A stretch of 64,000 bases of DNA from Algivirga pacifica (lineage in GTDB: Bacteria; Bacteroidota; Bacteroidia; Cytophagales; Flammeovirgaceae), in the NCBI RefSeq assembly GCF_039543525.1, contig NZ_BAABJX010000065.1:74458-138457 (forward strand), given 5' to 3'. Positions within the stretch are counted from its first letter, which is position 1. The number at the start of each line of letters is the position of its first letter. This document shows, piece after piece, positions 19,272 to 26,449 of the stretch. The position numbers were made by a program, and so were the translations under genes. The notes below the pieces were generated by a model. It saw nothing but the letters and a program-made list of their open reading frames with translations, made no database searches and was not told where the DNA came from.

Positions 19272-19841
19272 CTAAGCGATATATTCGTAACTCTTTGCCC
19301 TTTTCATCCATCCTTTGAGAAATTTCTGATTCTGTCCTCTCTGGGCTATCCTTTGATAGTATTTCATTCGTGCCTCCTTGAAACACTCAAATAGCATTTC
19401 TGCAAAAGCCCTATTGATAGCCCCAATGGTTTTAGGACCTGAAATTCCATCCACTGCCAATCCTTCTCCAAAGTCCTCATTCAATACTTTTTGAATCACC
19501 TTTACTGCATGGTGTCTGGCGTTGACATAGAAGTCAAATAGCTGAATTGCCAGCGCTTCATCGTAGATTCTTCCAAAGCCGGGATGATCCCAAAACGCCT
19601 TCTTGTAAAAGGCCTGTACCAATTGCTCCAATCGACTATTTCTGATTCTATAATTCCAAGGGAGTCTACCTCCTTGCTTCTCCTTTTCTGCATCCACTAT
19701 GGGCCATCCTTCCCAATCCGGATGATAATACCTGGAAACACCCATATAGGTTTCCCCTCCAATATCTCCTTCCACATTGGCATAAAACCCTTCGTGTACA
19801 ATGGTTTTCTTATAGGCCTTCTCAAAACTGCACATGATCAA
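19272..19841 (-). CDS. Endolysin, glycoside hydrolase family 108 muramidase
   Basis: 189 residues. The N-terminal domain has the GH108 signature, KTIVHEGFYANVEGDIGGETYMGVS, with the catalytic Glu in HEGFY. The C-terminal part has the family's peptidoglycan-binding domain (LNEDFGEGLAVDGISGPKTIGAINRA). Length is normal for the family. The enzyme cleaves the N-acetylmuramic acid to N-acetylglucosamine bond at host lysis. It overlaps the upstream gene by 20 bases and is followed after 7 bases by the holin. The start may be the first or the third residue (both Met). Confidence 0.88.
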   Translation of the reverse strand: MIMCSFEKAYKKTIVHEGFYANVEGDIGGETYMGVSRYYHPDWEGWPIVDAEKEKQGGRLPWNYRIRNSRLEQLVQAFYKKAFWDHPGFGRIYDEALAIQLFDFYVNARHHAVKVIQKVLNEDFGEGLAVDGISGPKTIGAINRAFAEMLFECFKEARMKYYQRIAQRGQNQKFLKGWMKRAKSYEYIA

Positions 19842-20472
19842 ATTCTGGTTTTAATTGGTTTGTATCACTTTCATTCTCTACTACCGTAAATGCTTCTTCC
19901 GAAGCCTCCTTTGTCCGATAATACCTCCATGCCAGGTATCCGGCTACCAACACGCCCAAGAGTAATACTCCTCCTATCTTTTGCCGCCCACTCTCTGTGA
20001 ATGCAGTTGTATAACTTACTCCCGGAAAAGTAAAAATGCCTGATAACTGTAATCCACCAACTAAATCCTGCTCTGTTACCAGATGACGGTCTTCCATTCG
20101 GTTTTCCATTTGAACAATACCTTTTGCCAGTCGAAGAAACACCTCTTCCTGTTTGGGAAGCATTGTATCTTCCGGAATTCCTACGACACGGGCCACATGC
20201 TGTACATAGTTTTCTGTATGGTTTTCATGGGGAGGAGCATAGCGGTAAACGATTTCTCTAATCGTCCTCAACCCTCGTTTCTCGTAATAAGTATTGAGAT
20301 TCAGGAACAACGCCCGCAAGCCATGCAGCAAATCCTTGAATTGCTCAAACCGGGTATCGTTAGGAGAAAGTAATTTCCCTTTCCAGGGAACACTGCTTTG
20401 TACGATATTCCCTGGGTTATTATTCCGAATACCTCTTGATTGCACCGTACTTGCATTGAGATAGCTTTTCAT
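19822..20472 (-). CDS. Virion-associated wall-active membrane protein (P5-like, RGIRNNNPGNI motif)
   Basis: 216 residues from ATG 20472, chosen because it overlaps the upstream stop as TAATG; a longer frame would overlap that gene by 115 bases. The N-terminal domain (residues ~10-120) has RGIRNNNPGNI, FEQFKDLLHGLRALFLNL, LRTIREIVYRYAPPHENHTENYVQ and VARVVGIP. This conserved lysozyme-like module is often annotated in phages as structural protein P5. Near residues 165-185 is a membrane span (IGGVLLLGVLVAGYLAWRYY), followed by an acidic tail. A membrane-anchored wall-degrading virion protein is expected of viruses that deliver DNA through an internal membrane tube. Enzymatic activity is inferred. 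Confidence 0.6.
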   Translation of the reverse strand: MKSYLNASTVQSRGIRNNNPGNIVQSSVPWKGKLLSPNDTRFEQFKDLLHGLRALFLNLNTYYEKRGLRTIREIVYRYAPPHENHTENYVQHVARVVGIPEDTMLPKQEEVFLRLAKGIVQMENRMEDRHLVTEQDLVGGLQLSGIFTFPGVSYTTAFTESGRQKIGGVLLLGVLVAGYLAWRYYRTKEASEEAFTVVENESDTNQLKPEFDHVQF

Positions 20473-20816
20473 TATCCTTTGCTTGCATACTCCAAAATTA
20501 CCTTCAATTGTGAACTGCTTAATACCTCTGGAAACTGCAACCTTCTCAAGGCGGACAACGTACCAGTTCCCACTTTTCCATCCCATGAACCATCAGGTTT
20601 TCGAGAGGTCTTGATCAGGATGTTTTTCACCTCTTGGTTTCCGATCTTATACAATGCTGCCTGCAACCTCTTTACATGCTCTCCCTGACTACCCAAACGT
20701 ATTACTGTCTGCTCACCTGTTGCGTTAGACACACTGGAAGGTACAACGGCTTTCTTCTTTCCACTTCCCAATAACCAAAGGCCTCCCATGATCAGTCCTA
20801 TCGTTGTTATATCCAT
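20472..20816 (-). CDS. Membrane-anchored peptidoglycan-binding protein
   Basis: 114 residues. An N-terminal membrane span (ITTIGLIMGGLWLLGSGKKK) is followed by a PG_binding_1-like domain: VIRLGSQGEHVKRLQAALYKIG, then WDGKVGTGTLSALRRLQ. It overlaps the preceding gene by 10 bases and shares its stop codon with the start of the next gene (TAATG). Alongside the P5-like protein and the GH108 endolysin, it makes three consecutive cell-wall proteins. The membrane anchor suggests it belongs to the virion membrane rather than to lysis. Confidence 0.65.
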   Translation of the reverse strand: MDITTIGLIMGGLWLLGSGKKKAVVPSSVSNATGEQTVIRLGSQGEHVKRLQAALYKIGNQEVKNILIKTSRKPDGSWDGKVGTGTLSALRRLQFPEVLSSSQLKVILEYASKG

Positions 20817-21667
20817 GCTTTAAACTTTTCAATCAGCTTTGTATTCAATTGCTTTATTTCTCCATTTCTCAGCATACGATCCAATTCCTGACGGTCATAG
20901 ATTTTCTTTTGATACATAGCCTTCTTATCCAAATAACCTATTCGTTCCAGCTTTTCAGGATCAAGAAATACCTTTACCATACTTCCTTCCTCCCCGGCAT
21001 AGACTCCCAGGTAAGTCATATTAGGTACGTACACCTTTTGCTTCAGGTCCATACCTGAATAAATCGGTGCATCGAAATAAGCCAAGGGATCTGCGATGAC
21101 AAAGAAGCTACTTACTACCTTTGGAAACTGTTCCTCCTTCTTGGGAAGTCCTGTGTTACTCACTTTCATCAACGAACTTGTGGGAACAGATACTACCTGA
21201 ATAAACGCATGGTAGATATCACCTTCCTTGACCAAATCCTCATTGAGGTTTCTATTGAACAAGGTTCTGTACTGCCGTTGTACCAACTCAAAGTTCACTT
21301 CTGGATCTGCCGCAATCGCTCTAGCCACTTGCATAATCCCTTCCTCATTCGTTGCCCCATGCTTAAACCACTCCAGCCAATTGACATGTATTCCCGTATG
21401 TAATTCAGAAGCATACCTTCCGGCTCTTCCCAAAGGCGTATTAGTCCCTACCTGATCACTCGCATTGTTCTTCTGAAACTTCTGCCAAAGAAAGTACCCA
21501 CCTATCAGCATAGCCGCCCACACTACCTTGGACGAATGCCAAGGTTTTCTCAAGTCTTCCGATACACCACGCTGTACCGATTGTACGGTATCAGAAGAAG
21601 CCACTGCCGTCGCCACATTTTTCACGCCTTTTGCCGCACTCCCGGCTGCCATCCAATAGGGGTTCAT
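20807..21667 (-). CDS. Late-operon membrane protein, unknown
   Basis: 286 residues. Residues ~47-65 (VVWAAMLIGGYFLWQKF) form one membrane span. The remainder contains a helical region (FELVQRQYRTLFNRNLNEDLVKEGD) and a beta-rich C-terminal half (YVPNMTYLGVYAGEEGSMVKVFLDPE). I do not recognise the family. Its tight packing within the late operon, 5 bases from the upstream small gene and overlapping the downstream one by 10, makes a virion membrane component likely. Confidence 0.5.
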   Translation of the reverse strand: MNPYWMAAGSAAKGVKNVATAVASSDTVQSVQRGVSEDLRKPWHSSKVVWAAMLIGGYFLWQKFQKNNASDQVGTNTPLGRAGRYASELHTGIHVNWLEWFKHGATNEEGIMQVARAIAADPEVNFELVQRQYRTLFNRNLNEDLVKEGDIYHAFIQVVSVPTSSLMKVSNTGLPKKEEQFPKVVSSFFVIADPLAYFDAPIYSGMDLKQKVYVPNMTYLGVYAGEEGSMVKVFLDPEKLERIGYLDKKAMYQKKIYDRQELDRMLRNGEIKQLNTKLIEKFKAWI

Positions 21668-21672
21668 TCCTT

Positions 21673-21861
21673 CTACACTAAATGTTTAAACATCTGTATT
21701 TTCTTCTCTACTCCCGGCTTGTTAGACTTATCTGCTAATACCTCCAGGGTAGTTACAGACAAGTTATTGGCCAGTTGCTGAAGGGCTGCCTTCAACTGTA
21801 AGACCTCCACACTATTCCTCGTTTTGGTCTTGATGATTATCTCCGCCATGTTTTCCTGCAA
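21673..21861 (-). CDS. Small late-operon protein, unknown
   Basis: 62 residues (or 58 from the second Met at 21849), mostly helical (VEVLQLKAALQQLANNL). It overlaps the end of the preceding coiled-coil gene by up to 50 bases. There are no membrane span and no recognised motif. It ends 5 bases before the next gene, so it belongs to the coupled late operon. Confidence 0.45.
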   Translation of the reverse strand: MQENMAEIIIKTKTRNSVEVLQLKAALQQLANNLSVTTLEVLADKSNKPGVEKKIQMFKHLV

Positions 21862-22636
21862 ATTTTTGAATGATGGATGAAAGTAATGCCGGATTCTGGA
21901 TGAACAACCTTACCAAGGCACCCACCTGAATCACAAACTCTTCTGGCTGCTCCTCCAAAGCGTCGGCCAATTGCGTCACTCGTTCCCTGTATTGATTAGA
22001 AGAAGTACCCTGACCCGCAGAGACAGGAAGACTGGCAGACATAATGCCTGCCAATGCTTCGTCCGGTACATTCATCATCCTGCCCAAGGCAATGGAGAAT
22101 ACAGGATTGGAAGAAACCTTTTCAATCAACCCACCAAAACCGTCCAAACCTCCTCCAGAGGACTCTACCTTCTGCAGCTCAAAATCCTTCATGGACAGTT
22201 TTTTCTCCAAGTCAAAGTTCTCCTTCTTCAGACTCATGTTTTCCCCCTCCAGACTATTGTTTCTGGAAGCCAATGAATCTACATCCCGCTCCAATCGCTT
22301 GATGACAAACTGATAATACCGTTCGTTGCTATCCTCCATGGGAGTCCCCAACCCAGTAGGCTGGTTCTGTTTTATGCTATTTACTTCACTGACCTTTACC
22401 GGGTCCGGTGTGTTGTTCAGTACAATTGCATTTCCCCTAAGGTGCCTTCTCTGTACATACACCAGGTTCTGATCAAAACGCAAGGCAACAGATTTGATCT
22501 CTTCCTCATTTTTCTCGGGAACATCAGACGGGCGAATCTTCTCCCGCACACGGGTGAGCTTCCCATCCATTTCCACCAAAATGTCGTACTGGTATTTCTC
22601 TCCGGCAAGAACGGAAGAGATCTGTTCTAAATTCAT
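21812..22636 (-). CDS. Late-operon coiled-coil protein, unknown
   Basis: 274 residues. The first ~80 residues are beta-like (YQYDILVEMDGKLTRVREKIRP). Residues ~105-155 form a heptad-rich coiled coil (RLERDVDSLASRNNSLEGEN, MSLKKENFDLEKKLSM). The C-terminal part contains a Gly-rich linker and an ALGRMMNVPDEALAGIM segment. The start overlaps the previous stop as ATGA. It could be a scaffold or vertex-assembly protein, but nothing in the sequence proves it. Confidence 0.5.
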   Translation of the reverse strand: MNLEQISSVLAGEKYQYDILVEMDGKLTRVREKIRPSDVPEKNEEEIKSVALRFDQNLVYVQRRHLRGNAIVLNNTPDPVKVSEVNSIKQNQPTGLGTPMEDSNERYYQFVIKRLERDVDSLASRNNSLEGENMSLKKENFDLEKKLSMKDFELQKVESSGGGLDGFGGLIEKVSSNPVFSIALGRMMNVPDEALAGIMSASLPVSAGQGTSSNQYRERVTQLADALEEQPEEFVIQVGALVRLFIQNPALLSSIIQKFAGKHGGDNHQDQNEE

Positions 22637-23709
22637 GATGCCTTACTTTGAATCTGTTTCACTGGTTTTGCTGCTGTCATAAGACGGCTTCCTTCTTCTT
22701 TCTCTTGGGCCTGTTTATAAAGTGTAATCAATTGCTGCAATACACTCAAGGCGACACGCTGTTTAAGATAAGCTTGTCGAATTGCATGCTTAGCCTCCAG
22801 CATCTTTTGCATCGCTTCTCCCTGATCAATACCAGAAAGATCCTGTAAATAGCGATGTACCTGCCTCTTCATATACCGGATATCCCGCTCGTTTTGCATC
22901 ACTACTTTTACCAGACGAATCATGGCTCCTTTCAGCTCCCGCTTTGTGATATACCTGGAGGGAGAGCGTCCACGAACCTTTCTTCTCGTCTTTCCTGACA
23001 ACGCCTGGTATTTCTTGAGATAGAAACGATATTTCTTCAACCAAACTGCCTTACGCTTTTTATTCCTTTCCCTTTTGTAGCGATGCAGGTAAGCCTTATA
23101 GTTGTCTTGATAAAGCACCCTCAATGATCGCTTGTAAAGTGCTGCATACTGTTTGTACCGCTTTTGCCACATTCGTTTCCTCTTGGCATTGCGCTCCTTT
23201 TTATAGCGCTGCAAGTACGTTCGATACAAGCGCTGGTAAGAGAACCGCATGACCTTGATATAACGCCTTTGGTATTCCTGGTACTTCTTCTTCCATACCC
23301 CTTTGCGTTTGGCATTTTTCTCTTTTCGATACCGGGACAAATACGCTTTGTACGTATCCTGATAGAAATACTCCAAAGACTTGCGATACTTGTTCAAGTA
23401 GTCTGTATAACGCTTGCGCCAGACTGTCTTCCGCTTGCTGTTTTTCTCTTTTCTGAACCTGCCCAGATAACGCTGGTAAGCTTTCTGAAAAGCACTTCGC
23501 ATGCTTTTGAAATACCTGCGATAATAAAGCAAATAGCGTTTACGCCAAACCGCTTTTTTCTTGGCATTTCGCTCTCGCTTAAACCTGCTCAAATAAGTTT
23601 TATACAGCTTTAGCCACTTATTTCCTCCTTTCTTCTGAGGCCTCTTCCTTGCCGGTCTCGGTTCCTTGAAGATCTGCTGGAACCTCTGCAATAGTGTCTT
23701 TTGTGCCAT
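22633..23709 (-). CDS. Very basic five-fold 42-residue repeat protein, candidate DNA-condensing virion protein
   Basis: 358 residues, extremely rich in Arg, Lys and Tyr. Residues ~30-245 are five tandem copies of a 42-residue unit with the pattern Y-Q-x-x-Y-K-x-Y-L-x-R-Y-K-x-E-R-N-A-K-R-K-x-V-W, then K-R-Y-x-x-Y-x-x-x-Y. The unit is likely amphipathic helical. The tail (residues 246-358) is still basic but unrepeated and helical. Such composition fits binding or compaction of packaged DNA, or bridging DNA to the membrane. I know of no named family. The 5' end overlaps the preceding gene by 92 bases in another frame. An internal start would reduce that overlap, but none is clearly better. Confidence 0.6.
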   Translation of the reverse strand: MAQKTLLQRFQQIFKEPRPARKRPQKKGGNKWLKLYKTYLSRFKRERNAKKKAVWRKRYLLYYRRYFKSMRSAFQKAYQRYLGRFRKEKNSKRKTVWRKRYTDYLNKYRKSLEYFYQDTYKAYLSRYRKEKNAKRKGVWKKKYQEYQRRYIKVMRFSYQRLYRTYLQRYKKERNAKRKRMWQKRYKQYAALYKRSLRVLYQDNYKAYLHRYKRERNKKRKAVWLKKYRFYLKKYQALSGKTRRKVRGRSPSRYITKRELKGAMIRLVKVVMQNERDIRYMKRQVHRYLQDLSGIDQGEAMQKMLEAKHAIRQAYLKQRVALSVLQQLITLYKQAQEKEEGSRLMTAAKPVKQIQSKAS

Positions 23710-23887
23710 TTTGATAAATGTCTAAAATTTCTTTTCTCAACCGAAGTAGCATCCATGCCAAGGACAACAATGAAGTACTCACCACATATACCGTATTCAG
23801 GTCAATGTCCATGATCAACTTCAAGACCGTCGTTTGCAAGGACATGCCTGTTGCTACAATCCCCACTTTCTCAAATAACTCTTTCAT
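23618..23887 (-). CDS. Small single-span membrane protein of the late operon
   Basis: 89 residues. A membrane span of about residues 33-50 (VYVVSTSLLSLAWMLLRL) is followed by a charged, Glu-rich tail. It starts 12 bases after a 55-residue gene and overlaps the basic-repeat gene by 92 bases in a different frame. The family is unknown. It is another of the small membrane proteins that characterise this operon. Confidence 0.5.
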   Translation of the reverse strand: MKELFEKVGIVATGMSLQTTVLKLIMDIDLNTVYVVSTSLLSLAWMLLRLRKEILDIYQNGTKDTIAEVPADLQGTETGKEEASEERRK

Positions 23888-23899
23888 TCGTTTCCTTTC

Positions 23900-24067
23900 T
23901 TACAAAAGGACAAAGGGAAACTGATAAGGAAAACCATGGGAAGGCAAGGCCACCACAATCTCCACTGGAGATAACTCCTCTACTTCCAATCCTTTTTCCT
24001 GTCCCACTGTGACAGGTCCTAATGAACCTTCCACCTCCCGCATGACATAATACATTCCTAACTGCAT
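23900..24067 (-). CDS. Short late-operon protein (55 residues), unknown
   Basis: This frame starts with ATG at 24067, overlaps the end of the preceding gene by 10 bases and stops with TAA at 23900, 12 bases before the next gene. The product (MQLGMYYVMREVEGSLGPVT..., ending in FPYQFPFVLL) is beta-like. Filling an otherwise empty 170-base gap with coupled spacing makes it a credible gene, though too short to classify. Confidence 0.55.
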   Translation of the reverse strand: MQLGMYYVMREVEGSLGPVTVGQEKGLEVEELSPVEIVVALPSHGFPYQFPFVLL

Positions 24068-24411
24068 CCCTTCTCCTTGATTTGCTTTTGAATCTCCAGC
24101 AACATCTTATTGATCACATCAAATTGACTGGTCTGTTGTCCTACAACCACATGCTTAACCACCTCAATAAACCCTTGATCTGCATTCTCAAAATTGACAA
24201 AAAGGTCTCCCTGAAAAGCACTTCCCGAAGGCAAGGTATGGGCAAAGCTCTTTCCGGCTTCTATGGTATAGATAATGGAACCCGTATCGGCATACCCCAG
24301 GTAAGCATTGGTATTTCCTTTATTACTAACGATGAATCCTATACAATTATCAACCTTAAAAGTATTGCCTCCTTCCACAAGGTTATCCTTCTCAATCCTG
24401 ATCACCTGCAT
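24058..24411 (-). CDS. Small beta-rich late protein, possible capsid or vertex subunit
   Basis: 117 residues. The body is alternating strands (VDNCIGFIVSNKGNTNAYLGYAD, then GSAFQGDLFVNFENADQGFIEVVKH) and ends in a helix (FDVINKMLLEIQKQIKEKG). The length and strand pattern suit a small jelly-roll or vertex protein, but no homology is recognised. It lies just after two other small beta-rich genes. Confidence 0.45.
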   Translation of the reverse strand: MQVIRIEKDNLVEGGNTFKVDNCIGFIVSNKGNTNAYLGYADTGSIIYTIEAGKSFAHTLPSGSAFQGDLFVNFENADQGFIEVVKHVVVGQQTSQFDVINKMLLEIQKQIKEKGCS

Positions 24412-24475
24412 GTTGCTATTTCCTTTTAATTACCATTACTGAATACCGATACCTCTGACCATAATCAATCAGTCC

Positions 24476-24496
24476 GGACACGCTGGTAGCGTGTCC
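24476..24496. repeat. REP-like perfect hairpin inside the late operon
   Basis: GGACACGCT and AGCGTGTCC form a perfect 9-bp stem with a 3-base loop, followed by CTACGGGATTT. It occupies the only sizeable gap (148 bases) within the structural genes. It resembles dispersed extragenic palindromes rather than a terminator, since no T-run follows on either strand. Confidence 0.6.
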
Positions 24497-24559
24497 CTAC
24501 GGGATTTCTACCTCTGAATGATTATAGTGAAAAACCGATACTATATCCCAAAGCTATGG

Positions 24560-24946
24560 TTAACTGCATTTACGATCCCTTTCCATCAGGAAGATCAAAT
24601 CATATTCCACCACTGCCGTAATCGCCGCTGTAAACTCTGTCCTGACTTTCACCACATGACCTCTTCCTGTAATCAGCAAAGGAGCAAAACGGTTCGCCTG
24701 TTGCAATCCAGCAGTAGGGTCAGACATCAGTGCCTTGAAAGGAATATTCTGCACATAATCCTGACTATTGTCTGCAATTCCCACCCGAAAGAAATCATTG
24801 GCTCCTGAAGTAGCGATGGGGTAGAATGCCACTCCCACACAATGATCATAGGCGTTGGACAAGGAAACCTCCTTATGAAGTGTGCCGACCGGCGTACCGG
24901 ACGGATACTTCACATTCACCACCTGATAATAATACTCCTTCTTCAT
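24560..24946 (-). CDS. Beta-rich late protein, candidate minor/small capsid protein
   Basis: 128 residues with almost no predicted helix. Strands include YYYQVVNVKYPSG, HCVGVAFYPIATSG, FFRVGIADN, HVVKVRTEFTAAI and VVEYDLIFLMER. A single jelly-roll fold is plausible for its size. It lies 6 bases after the 209-residue candidate capsid gene. Some membrane-containing viruses build the shell from two different single-jelly-roll proteins encoded side by side, and this pair fits that pattern. This is inference from size, composition and position only. Confidence 0.45.
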   Translation of the reverse strand: MKKEYYYQVVNVKYPSGTPVGTLHKEVSLSNAYDHCVGVAFYPIATSGANDFFRVGIADNSQDYVQNIPFKALMSDPTAGLQQANRFAPLLITGRGHVVKVRTEFTAAITAVVEYDLIFLMERDRKCS

Positions 24947-24952
24947 CCGCTA

Positions 24953-25582
24953 TTACTTCGGTTCGGTTTGCGTTCCCATTAGGCGAACTTCCAGAAAATG
25001 CTGTACTCCTGCAGGCATTACCTGACTTGGAGAGAACTCCAAACGCACCTTGATATCCTTTCGCTCTACCAACAGCATCAAGGTATTCAAGTGCAATACG
25101 TCCTCAACCCCTTGCACCTTGGAAGACTTAGCTGCCGTAGTAAAACGAGATACCGGCAAGCTCAACAGTTGCTTTCCATCCTGAATAAACTGCAACTTGG
25201 CATTCAGTAACTCTTTAGGAAACAAGGCAATGTCTGAAGAGTAAATCACATCTGCTGCCGTGAAATTTGGATTGGCAACAGGATCATTGGCCGCATACCC
25301 CACTTTCAATCGACCAATCGCTGCATTCACTCCCGGATCAAGCATAGATCCTTGAAGGTCGGATAAACCTACCACCTTATCATTGGTCGGCAGCAACAGG
25401 TCCTTGATACTGGAGCCTCCGGAAATATCACTTCTGTGAGTAATATCGGCCTCTGCAAATCGCACATCGCCTTTCAGGATGGCCTGACGGGTAGCCTCAA
25501 AAATGCCCCCCTTATTCGTTTTTGCTTTTCTAAACAAAAAGCGTTGTTCTACGGATGTATCCGCTAAAATTGACGCACTCAT
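24953..25582 (-). CDS. Beta-rich late protein, best candidate for major capsid protein
   Basis: 209 residues, no signal peptide and no membrane span. The N-terminus is helical (SVEQRFLFRKAKTNKGGIFEATRQAI) and the rest is beta-rich with long loops (GRLKVGYAANDPVANPNF, YSSDIALFPKEL, IKVRLEFSPSQVMP, HFLEVRLMGTQTEP). It sits in the centre of the structural operon, in front of a second beta-rich gene. HK97-fold features (a protease or scaffold gene in front, an E-loop) are not seen. A jelly-roll capsid subunit is my best guess, but I cannot demonstrate it by reading alone. Confidence 0.45.
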   Translation of the reverse strand: MSASILADTSVEQRFLFRKAKTNKGGIFEATRQAILKGDVRFAEADITHRSDISGGSSIKDLLLPTNDKVVGLSDLQGSMLDPGVNAAIGRLKVGYAANDPVANPNFTAADVIYSSDIALFPKELLNAKLQFIQDGKQLLSLPVSRFTTAAKSSKVQGVEDVLHLNTLMLLVERKDIKVRLEFSPSQVMPAGVQHFLEVRLMGTQTEPK

Positions 25583-25641
25583 AGTAGTCTGTAGTCGTAA
25601 TTTTTGTTTTCTCCTAATTCAAAATCCTCTTCGGCATTTGC

Positions 25642-26436
25642 CTATACCATATTCTCCAGCGCCTTGATATCCCTACCGGTTAGCTGTTCCTCATCATCGT
25701 CTTCATCTCCTTCCAGGCCCTCCAGTTCATCCTCATCAAACCCTTCCAGATCTTCGTCCTCTTCACCATCCAGTCCCTCAAAACCGTCCAGCTCATCTTC
25801 TTCCTCGGTGCCTACCAACTCATCCAGGCTTCCCATTTCCTTATCCTCAAAGCCTTCCCGTTCTTCCTCTTCGTCTCCTTCCAAACCGACTAGATCATCA
25901 ATGCCTTCCATTCCTGAGATGCCCCTGATTTCGGAAAGGATCTCCTCTACAATGTCTCCATTCATTCCTTCCACGCCATTGACATACGCATCCACATCCA
26001 TGTCTCCCAGCAATCCTTCCACGGAAGTTCCACTCACCGTTACGAAAGGTCTTCCTTGCTGATCGTACACCACCTGTTGTGTCGCTCCTGCAGGCAACTG
26101 CGTCTGAGAAGTATCCGATACAAAGTAGTGTTTTCCGTCACTCGCCTGAATCACTTTCCCCAGGTCATCGGTCCCGGCTAATCCCTTCAAGGCGGGAAAC
26201 TGTTCCAATACCTGAGGATTGTTTAAAGCTCCCGTAGCTCCTGCTGCCAACAATGCATTGGCAATGGCCGGATCTACCTTGGAGTTTTTCTGTGTGTGCA
26301 GATAGACTCCCAACGCCACCAAACTCAGGCTGACCGCAGCACTCTGCTTGGACAAGAACTTCTTGCCAATGATCGATCCGGCGGCAATACCTCCCGTATT
26401 CTTCAATGCCTCCTTGTAATCTCTATTCAACTGCAT
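25642..26436 (-). CDS. Membrane protein with extremely acidic C-terminal tail
   Basis: 264 residues. Residues ~15-50 are glycine- and alanine-rich with a membrane span (AAVSLSLVALGVYLHTQ). From about residue 170 on, the chain is mostly Glu, Asp, Gly and Leu, ending in a run of acidic residues before a short TGRDIKALENMV. The acidic tail could oppose the basic-repeat protein electrostatically, or interact with capsid inner surfaces. The family is unknown. It belongs to the coupled late operon. Confidence 0.5.
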   Translation of the reverse strand: MQLNRDYKEALKNTGGIAAGSIIGKKFLSKQSAAVSLSLVALGVYLHTQKNSKVDPAIANALLAAGATGALNNPQVLEQFPALKGLAGTDDLGKVIQASDGKHYFVSDTSQTQLPAGATQQVVYDQQGRPFVTVSGTSVEGLLGDMDVDAYVNGVEGMNGDIVEEILSEIRGISGMEGIDDLVGLEGDEEEEREGFEDKEMGSLDELVGTEEEDELDGFEGLDGEEDEDLEGFDEDELEGLEGDEDDDEEQLTGRDIKALENMV

Positions 26437-26449
26437 TCTGTTTTTGATT

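Noticed and set aside
20473..20586. Longer P5-like frame starting at 20586
   Set aside because: It would overlap the preceding gene by 115 bases, whereas the TAATG coupled start at 20472 gives the conserved domain intact.
25604..26062. Ser/Pro-rich frame opposite the acidic-tailed late protein
   Set aside because: It mirrors the GAA/GAT-rich coding of the acidic tail; no independent support.
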